Assembly: GCA_963703855.1 (NCBI GenBank)
Contig: CAVPFW010000019.1
Span: 102,344-166,343 of the forward strand
Reading direction: 5' to 3'
DNA length: 64,000 nucleotides
Source of the DNA: AP-15 sp963703855
Lineage (GTDB): Bacteria > Pseudomonadota > Alphaproteobacteria > ATCC43930 > CGMCC-115725
The notes beneath the pieces were generated by a model. That model saw nothing but the letters and a program-made list of their open reading frames with translations, did not search any database and was not told the origin of the DNA. Within the stretch, counting starts at the first letter, position 1. Each line of letters opens with the position of its first letter. Of the stretch, positions 57,529 to 64,000 are shown one piece after another. The position numbers and the translations under genes were made by a program.

Positions 57529-57550
57529 CAGCCTCAGCAAGCCAACGATC

Positions 57551-57580
57551 AAAGCCATAGGTTATTTACTTATGGCTTTT
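57551..57580. terminator. Hairpin between convergent genes
   Basis: AAAGCCATA and TATGGCTTT are perfect 9-base arms with an 11-base loop; TTTT follows on the plus strand. It sits between two convergent stops and could end transcription from both sides. Confidence 0.5.
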
Positions 57581-57593
57581 CAGGCCCATCAAA

Positions 57594-60500
57594 TCACCAT
57601 GTCCCTTCTAGAGCCAGGTGATAGAAATGGGGATGGTTTTGCATACCACCCAGATCGGCCAGGACCACATGCTGCTCATCATGCCAATAAACGGCACCGA
57701 TCTCATTTGCTGCAAGGTAGATTCCTAAAGGAGTCTTAGTAACCTGCCCGTTTACATCGACGCGCCAGAACAAAACCATACCAGACTGATCGGCACTCAG
57801 GAGGAAACGGCTAGCAGGTGAAAAACTCAGCATTGTGACAGGTTGGGTATGGCCTTCAGCAATCATCAATCTTGTGCCGTTCTCCATTGACGAGAGATAG
57901 ACTGAATTACTGAACAGGCCAATTGCTAGCATGCGACCATCGGGGGAGATAGCTATACTTCGCCCAGCATAGTTTTTCAACACGGCCAATTGAGCGCCAC
58001 TGGTGATATTCCAGATGCGTGCCGTGCCATCGGTTGAGCCTGTGACGAGTTTGGTGGAGTCGGGGGAGAAGGCCATTTGTTCGATATCTCCAACATGCCC
58101 ACGTAATAGTGCTGTCTCCTTCCATGTATCCAAGTTCCATACCTGGATTACCTGATTGACGGAAGCAGCTATATTCATCCCATCAGGGGAGAAGATAACA
58201 CAACGTATCAGCCCACTAGATAACGAAGGTTGTAACGAGATGTATTGTGCTTTTTTCTTGTTTTCCTGAGTATTCTGTATCTCAATCCCACGATACCCGC
58301 CAGCCGCAACTTTTTCTCCATCAGAAGAGATGGCCACGCAATGTGACCATTTATTGAGTACTAATGTCAGTGTTTCTATTATTCTCCCATCGGTGACACT
58401 CCACATTCGCATCATTGCTCTATCAAGATATTTGCTACTGTCATCGCTTAAATCTCTGCTGATAAGTACCATAAATTTCCGGCCTGTGGATGAGAAGGCC
58501 GCATATTCTATTTTTTCGCCAGATAACTCTGCAAATGTCCTTTCCAGCGGTTTAGCCGATACTTTCCATATGCGGGCCGTACCATCAGAAGAGCCCGTCA
58601 CAATTTTTTTGCAGTCAAACGTATAAGCAACACTCGTTACTGGTGCGCTATGCCCACATACTAGTATCATATACATATGCTGCACCTGAAATACTGTTAC
58701 CTTTTCATCTCTGATCAGTGCTACTAGTTTGCCATCAGAGGAGAAGACAGTACCTGAAACATTATTGTACATAGTATCGGAGGAAAAATATCTCGCGGAG
58801 AAGGGATGCGAGAAATCGTGCTGCCCGATATCCCAGAAATATACACTCTGATATGAACCTGCTGACACAAGTTGTCCATCGGGGGAAAATGCGATGCTCA
58901 TGGGCTGCATCCGCTCAGGTTCTGGATATGCGGAAAATATTTCACCAGATCGGATATCCCTGTAAACTATCTCATCAGATCCGATATTTATGTAATCTTC
59001 TACCAGATTAGCTTCCAGATCGCTGAGGGCATTCTGATCGGGTTCCAACGTGGCGACGATCTGTTCACTATCTCTATCCCAGATTGTTATTTCATTAGAA
59101 CTGCCAATTGCTATTTGCTTGCTATCGGGAGAAAACGCAAGTCCTTTCATCCAATTGGCATCGCCGACGAATAGTGCGACTATTCCTCCGGTTGCCACAT
59201 CCCATACTCGCACCGTTCTATCATCTGACCGAGTGACAATGTATTTGCCGTCCGGAGAAAACATCACATCACACAATGCTCCTCCATGTCCATGAAATAC
59301 TCGTATGATCTGTCCATTGAGAACATTCCACAGCAACGCATCTGTATCAAACGAACAAGTGGCAATTATATTCCCATCAGGAGAAAATGCTACACTTGTT
59401 ATTGGACTACTATGACTCAGCAACATTTGCACCATCTGTCCACTACTTGCATCCCATATGCGCACACCAAAATCTTCACAGCCTGTTGTAACAAGACGAC
59501 TATCGGGAGAAAATGCTACACTGGTCACACCAGCAGGATGTCTGAACTCGCGCAACAGAGATTGATCCTCGGCACCAACACGTGACAATTGACGGACCCA
59601 ACGAGCATCAGGTTTTGTGCCTGAGAGTTGATACCCATCCTCAAGTGCACGGTTATGAAGCTGCTGATAGAAGAGTCCAGGCAATACTCCCGGCCATAAA
59701 GGCCCGGCACCTAACAGTGAGCTATCGCGTGCCAGCCAGTACTCCACGCGTTCAAGTAAATTTGCCTGCTTTATGTCTAACTTCTGTGCATAGTTGACTA
59801 CTTCTTGTACGCGCTCCAGACACTTCCAATACCCTTCGGCTAAAACGCGCTGCTCTAGCTTGTTTACGTTGGTAAACTCGTTTGTGAGTTGTACCTGTGC
59901 CATTGTGAGGAGAGCATCACGTTCGCTATCTTGAGCAACGAGGTAGTGAGCGAATTCACGGATGATTGGATGTAATCTGAGCGTATCGCCAGGAAGTTCC
60001 TCGATCAGCTTCAGCGTACCAGAGTTCAATGCGAGCCTTACCCAATGGCTCAATGCTCGTGTTACCTTCCAGGTTTGCAGAAAGGGCAAGGAGCCAGAGT
60101 GGAAGAGATGCCGCTTCAGGGAAAAAGGAGGCGAGTTTAAAGAGCTGCTGTGCGTCAGGATTACGCACCTTCTGCCAGCTCAGCAAGAAGGTACTGAAAA
60201 GCCTCGTATCGGTTACGTTCTGTTCTTTGGTGATCTCCAATGCTCCGCGCAGCCTCAACTGCTGATCCAGATGCGTTAATGTAAGATGTGTGTCCTGTAA
60301 CAGATCACGAAGCAGTGTCAGGGCCAGCGGCAGGTTATCGACATACTGACAAATGTCACGAGCGGCCCTGGTTTCTTGATCGTCAACTCCTGCGAGGATC
60401 TGTTCAAGGGTAGCAGGTCGCCGCTCCAGCAGCAGGCGCGACGCTCCTTCGCCTGGCAATTTGCTCACATCGTACTTTTTCACAAAGAGAGGTGCGACAT

Positions 60501-61857
60501 CAGTACGTGAAGTATAGAGGATGGTACAAAGCACCTCCTCACCTGCAAGGATCGTTAACGTATCAAGCAGATACTCAATCTGTTCAACGTTATCGAGAAG
60601 CAGGAGTGCATCGGGATGCTGCGCGAGATAGCGAACGATGTGGCGAGCGCGTCGTGCTTCATTTTCAGGGTGTGAGACATCATCGCCGGGTGGGAGATAG
60701 TCCGTATTCGCCGCCAGTTCGGCAAACTGGTGCTGCCACTCTGGCAGGTTGGTACCGGTTGCGGCCATCCAGAAAATGCCAATCGCAAAGTGCTCTTTAT
60801 ATTCATAGGCAAACTCAGCCGCCAGCCGCGTTTTACCAATACCGCCCATCCCAATCAATCCGACGATGTGGGGATGGGGAGGTGTCTTGTCACCTTCATC
60901 AGCAAAGAGTAATCTAGCAATCTCATCGAACTCGCCTGGTCGTTGTTGAAATGAAGCGAGACGAGCCAGGGGAAGATACGTATGTGGAGTCTTATTGACG
61001 AGAGCGTGTTTGTGCTGACGCAGCTCTGTTGCACGGTGCTCATAATTGGCAAGGATACATTTTCGCCCTGCATAGTCGCCGGACACGCTGGGATTTTGAT
61101 CTTTGGGCATCATGCGGCGCAAATAGACCTGCACATATTCTAAGTTTACATTGCCATAATCATTCAGGTCGATCACTTCATCAACCTTTCCTTGCAGGCA
61201 ATCCAACAATAGCCCGGTCATTGTCCCATGCCCATCCTGTTCGCGGGCAGGCTGATTATGACCGGTTGCTGTCAACGCTAAGCGTAATCCACCGGCACGA
61301 GCGCCACTGGCGGTTCCAGGTGCGCCAAAGTATTTATTGATGCGCATTTTTAAATCTTCGAGATACGGATCAGGCGCGGTGCGGCCCATATTGCCCGCAT
61401 AGCAGCAGTCCAGCATGAGTAACACTTTGCCCGCCTGAGTAGGAAGATAGAGCTTCTCTTGCAGCCAGCGCATTGAGCAATGCAAGGTCTCATCTTCCTC
61501 TGTATCGGTTTCGCTAAAGTCGCTTGTCACGAGATAGATATCGGACTGATCGCCACTGATCGTCATGGGTTGTCCATGTCCGCTGAAGTAGAGCAGGAGA
61601 AAATCATTGTTGGTGCGCTGGCGAGCCAGGGCCAGCACCGCCTTTTTGACGTTTGCACTGGTAGCCTCACTTCCCAGGAGAGGGGGCTGGAGCAGTGTAA
61701 ACCCACAGTCATCTTGCAATGTCTGTGCCATAGACTCAGCGTCATTGAGAGCATAGTTCAGTGGTGGAAGATGAGATTGAGGCGCTTCATTCACTCCGAT
61801 CACCAGGGCAAGGCGTCGTTCATTCCCCATAAGCGACTGATTTTCGCTGGACATCAT
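57594..61857 (-). CDS. Caspase-STAND-WD40 protein (peptidase C14, NB-ARC, 14 WD repeats), one frameshift
   Basis: The N-terminal caspase-like domain (about 10-280) has His94 in LLYFSGHGQP and Cys152 in LLMLDCCYAGNM, the protease dyad. The STAND/NB-ARC ATPase follows with P-loop GMGGIGKT at 336-343 and Walker B LLLLDNVEQ. Near 60,010-60,030 the frame changes by one base, after LEGNTSIEPLGKARIEL; the other frame continues LKLIEELPGDTLRLHPIIRE. The C-terminal ~800 residues contain about 14 WD40 repeats (for example VRIWDASSGQ, VRVWDVATGG), enough for two seven-bladed propellers. Restored length is about 1,420. This layout matches prokaryotic NLR-like defence proteins that sense with the repeats and cut with the caspase. 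The start could also be 61854. Confidence 0.83.
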
Positions 61858-61863
61858 TTTCCT

Positions 61864-62421
61864 CTATCTTCGTTTCCGTTGTTGTGATTTAGGCACGCGT
61901 GCTTTCACCTTCACCTTGCTCTGTGCTGTTACCTGTGTCGCGACTGCAGGATGACTGGAGTGAAATCGTTGTGCTAATTTGAGAGCCGCCTCGGCCTGTT
62001 CCAGATCAGCCGCTTCAACCGTGATAGGCGCACCATCAATCTCCACCGTAATTTTAAGAGGCTCTTGCGCATTGCTGGTAGTGGCAATGCGTTTCTTGAA
62101 GACATGTTGCAGCTTTTCCACGATAGGGATGATCCCACCGCACACCATCACAAGCCCACCTGTATCAGTAATGACTCTTTCAAAGATTTCTTTATTGGCC
62201 CAGGCATTTGTGGCAATGGTGACAAGAGTCACAAGAATATCTCCGCCACGTTGCCCGGTGGGAACTGATTGAACTTTATAGCCAGTATTTTGAAGCTCAG
62301 AAATGGTATCTCTGCCTACTGCGCTCACTATTGCCAAAGCTGCTTCATCGGCATATTCAGGAAAGATTTCCAGTTGGATAAGGAGCTGAAGCGGGTTGTC
62401 GTTGGTTGACTGAAAGCTCAT
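61864..62421 (-). CDS. Unknown small protein encoded with the caspase-STAND gene
   Basis: 185 residues, ending six bases before the caspase gene start, so the two are almost certainly co-transcribed. The N-terminal ~60 residues form a helix-rich domain (LIQLEIFPEYADEAALAIVS). A hydrophobic stretch (VMVCGGIIPIVEKLQHVF) may be amphipathic or membrane-associated. After it comes a beta-rich part (LKITVEIDGAPITVEAADLE), and the C-terminus is strongly basic (SKVKVKARVPKSQQRKRR). I do not recognise the family. In analogous two-gene systems the small partner is a sensor, adaptor or substrate of the caspase; this is inference. Confidence 0.65.
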   Translation of the reverse strand: MSFQSTNDNPLQLLIQLEIFPEYADEAALAIVSAVGRDTISELQNTGYKVQSVPTGQRGGDILVTLVTIATNAWANKEIFERVITDTGGLVMVCGGIIPIVEKLQHVFKKRIATTSNAQEPLKITVEIDGAPITVEAADLEQAEAALKLAQRFHSSHPAVATQVTAQSKVKVKARVPKSQQRKRR

Positions 62422-62906
62422 AACAAGACTTACTCCCTTTTTTAGAGTGTGGGCCTTCCTCTAGTATAACGCAACACACCATAAATCTACAAAAGAGAAG
62501 TATACTAAAAAATGGACCTGCCTGCTATGATTGCATGAACCTCCGTACTTTTGGCGTGAGGTGTCCTGGGAGGTATATATGAAGCAAGGGCCCTGCCTGG
62601 TGTGGATCCATATTTTGCTTGATTTAATCCAGATGTCTTTGTCGTGGAAGGACCATTTCTGTATAATGAGGTGTTTCATTGCTCATTCAACTTCAAAAAT
62701 CTAAATCAGCAACTCTATGGTTACGTATGCTACATCAGGAGTCTCTATTCACCGAAGGTGATGCCTATGATGGCTGTGTTGCCCGCCTGGTTTCTTCCCA
62801 CTCTTTTGCCGCAAACTCTTGGGAATGATGAACGAAATGATCAGAGGAAGGAGACAAACTTTTTCCTTCGAGGGTGCTGGCATGTCATTACAGGTATCCA
62901 ATACCC
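62422..62906. other. Intergenic region between the caspase operon and the sigma/winged-helix operon
   Basis: About 485 bases; it should hold the promoter of the caspase operon. No gene or RNA is supported. An 88-codon plus-strand frame (62,644-62,910) has no recognisable product. Confidence 0.35.
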
Positions 62907-63320
62907 TTAATCTCCCTTTTTTCCTGATCTGACAAACAGATAGCCCTGCTCACAAACCGCGATATCCAGCCCAAACGCCCTGAGCTTTTTGCGTAGGTTC
63001 CAGACTACACGCCAGACAATCTCACGCGACATCGCCATCGTGGTCAGGGTCTCACTCTCACAGACACCAGGGTAGGCATCCCAGATGGCATGAAACAGGT
63101 TCGCCTCGTTGCCCGTAAGAGTGGTCTCGATAATTGGCAGCGGCAATGCATCATCAACCCATTCGAAGAGAAAAAGATGGCGCGTTGTGAGACTCAACAC
63201 CAGAATTTGCTGTTCTTTGAGTAACGCAGGAGCATACTTCCATGGGGTTCCTTCTCGTTTCAAAAATGGCCTTCCTGAGAGGTAGAACAGCATAGGCATT
63301 TCCTCCTCACAAAAAACCAT
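62907..63320 (-). CDS. Winged-helix (OmpR-type) domain protein coupled to the sigma factor
   Basis: 137 residues. The C-terminal ~80 residues fit a winged helix of the response-regulator output type: LTGNEANLFHAIWDAYPGVC, MAMSREIVWRVVWNLRKKLR and a final beta hairpin LDIAVCEQGYLFVR. The N-terminus (MLFYLSGRPFLKREGT, LLKEQQILVLSLTTRHLFLF) is beta-rich and lacks a receiver domain, so no phosphorylation site is seen. Its ATG overlaps the sigma factor stop by one base (TAATG), so the two are translated together. A DNA-binding co-regulator role is inferred from the fold. Confidence 0.7.
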   Translation of the reverse strand: MVFCEEEMPMLFYLSGRPFLKREGTPWKYAPALLKEQQILVLSLTTRHLFLFEWVDDALPLPIIETTLTGNEANLFHAIWDAYPGVCESETLTTMAMSREIVWRVVWNLRKKLRAFGLDIAVCEQGYLFVRSGKKGD

Positions 63321-63886
63321 TACGCCTTCTGGTCAAGGATCCGACGCAGAAGTGGACGTGCACGACCCATGCGCGTTTTCACGGTTCCTTCCTTCTGCGA
63401 CAAGTGCTCACTAATCTCTTTAAATGAGTAGCCTCCAAACGCACGAAGATAGAGCATCGCTCTGTATTTTTCAGGGAGTTGCTCGAATGCAGCCTGTATA
63501 AGCGTCGAGAGCTCGTCATCTTCAGCTAATTGTTCCGGTGATGGGCCAGGATCAGGAAACAGATCGATGACCGAATCCAATCCTTCCCCCTCAAATTCGA
63601 GTGATGAAAAAAGGAATGGGGTCCTCTTTTTCCGTCGTTTCTCGTCGAGACACCAGTGAAAAACGACCGTGATTAACCAACTTTTGAGCGATACCTCTCC
63701 ACGTGGCTTCTGCAAAAAGAGCTTGAGCCAGGTATATTGGCAGGCATCCTGCGCCAAATCGTGATCAAAAAGCATCTGGCGAGCTATTCCGAGGAGGAGG
63801 CATTCGTAGCGATGAACAATGGTTGCGAAGGCTTCCTCATCTCCCTCAAGAAAGCGTTGCATCAGGTCGACATCTGACAAGGCCAT
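63320..63886 (-). CDS. ECF RNA polymerase sigma factor
   Basis: 188 residues. Region 2 is SDVDLMQRFLEGDEEAFATI, IARQMLFDHDLAQDACQYTW, then VSLKSWLITVVFHWCLDEKR. Region 4 is LPEKYRAMLYLRAFGGYSFK, then EISEHLSQKEGTVKTRMGRA, the -35-binding helix-turn-helix. The linker is acidic and Pro-rich (DLFPDPGPSPEQLAEDDEL). No anti-sigma gene is adjacent; instead a winged-helix gene follows directly. The ATG at 63886 is in a good context; a strong palindrome lies about 40 bases upstream of it. Confidence 0.9.
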   Translation of the reverse strand: MALSDVDLMQRFLEGDEEAFATIVHRYECLLLGIARQMLFDHDLAQDACQYTWLKLFLQKPRGEVSLKSWLITVVFHWCLDEKRRKKRTPFLFSSLEFEGEGLDSVIDLFPDPGPSPEQLAEDDELSTLIQAAFEQLPEKYRAMLYLRAFGGYSFKEISEHLSQKEGTVKTRMGRARPLLRRILDQKA

Positions 63887-63926
63887 GCTCGTTCTTCCCT
63901 CCCTGCCCTTTTCTTTCTCAGGGACT

Positions 63927-63965
63927 GTATCCTGGTTCTATGAAGCTTCATTGGAACCAGGATAC
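63927..63965. repeat. Nested perfect palindromes upstream of the sigma gene
   Basis: Outer arms GTATCCTGGTTC (63927-63938) and GAACCAGGATAC (63954-63965) match perfectly over 12 bases. An inner palindrome TGAAGCTTCA (63941-63950) sits in the loop. It lies about 40 bases before the sigma factor's start codon, so it may be an operator or a terminator from beyond the window. Confidence 0.65.
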
Positions 63966-64000
63966 GTGCTAGCTTGGATGATGTACTGTTTTACGTGTAG

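Noticed and set aside
62644..62910. An 88-codon plus-strand frame in the gap before the sigma operon
   Set aside because: No ribosome site and no recognisable protein; it overlaps the end of the winged-helix gene.
40630..64000. The right half as a horizontally acquired island in the alphaproteobacterium
   Set aside because: There are no integration signs at the junction, both flanking genes are cut at the same point, and the right side has its own independent housekeeping-type genes and composition; a chimeric contig explains more.

Overview
The window reads as two unrelated genomes joined at about position 40,630. Positions 1-40,630 are GC-rich and carry gene families and codon use typical of a soil alphaproteobacterium (Rhizobiales/Rhodospirillales-like; the exact genus cannot be read from sequence alone). 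Positions 40,630-64,000 are AT-richer and resemble Ktedonobacteria (Chloroflexi): an IS607-type transposon, a large type IIG-like methylase, a caspase-STAND-WD40 protein and a proline/threonine-rich membrane protein. At the seam two convergent genes, one from each side, lose their 3' ends at the same point. Both halves also carry many single-base frameshifts. The simplest reading is a chimeric, poorly polished long-read metagenome contig, not a natural gene-transfer event.

Alphaproteobacterial half. Positions 1-14,000 are a surface-polysaccharide cluster: three glycosyltransferases, two AsnB-type amidotransferases, three NAD-dependent sugar epimerases, a non-hydrolysing UDP-GlcNAc 2-epimerase, and a diacylglycerol-kinase-like lipid kinase at the end. 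Positions 14,400-23,500 are mixed housekeeping genes: a UPF0391 membrane peptide, an XRE regulator, an alpha/beta hydrolase, a CobW GTPase, a cupin, an LVIVD propeller protein, a peptide-type binding protein, PyrF, an internally deleted RidA pseudogene, and an ECF sigma/anti-sigma pair. Positions 23,500-38,040 hold a molybdenum hydroxylase system of the cox type. It comprises coxG-S-L-M (the large subunit has the form II motif AYRGAGR) and, after an insertion of other genes, a MoxR ATPase, a CoxE VWA protein, split XdhC halves and a fused molybdopterin-binding/nucleotidyltransferase protein that would make and load the cofactor. A DUF433/DUF5615 toxin-antitoxin-like pair, two luciferase-like monooxygenases (one frameshifted) and an OLD-like ATPase-nuclease lie among them. 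Positions 39,300-40,640 are degraded: an amidohydrolase in at least five frame pieces and a headless, tailless binding-protein fragment.

Ktedonobacteria-like half. This stretch is rich in defence-type genes: a truncated PLD-domain protein, an IS607 element (tnpA-tnpB), a remnant of an Mrr-like nuclease, a tightly coupled operon of a TIGR04255 protein, an HTH protein and an SQTCDI-motif protein, a CPBP protease, a 1,650-residue type IIG-like restriction-modification protein with a G8 tract near its 3' end, and a caspase/NB-ARC/14-repeat WD40 protein coupled to a small companion gene. An ECF sigma factor with a coupled winged-helix gene closes the window. No tRNA, rRNA or CRISPR array was seen. 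The best candidates for an undescribed system are the TIGR04255/HTH/SQTCDI operon and the caspase-STAND pair.
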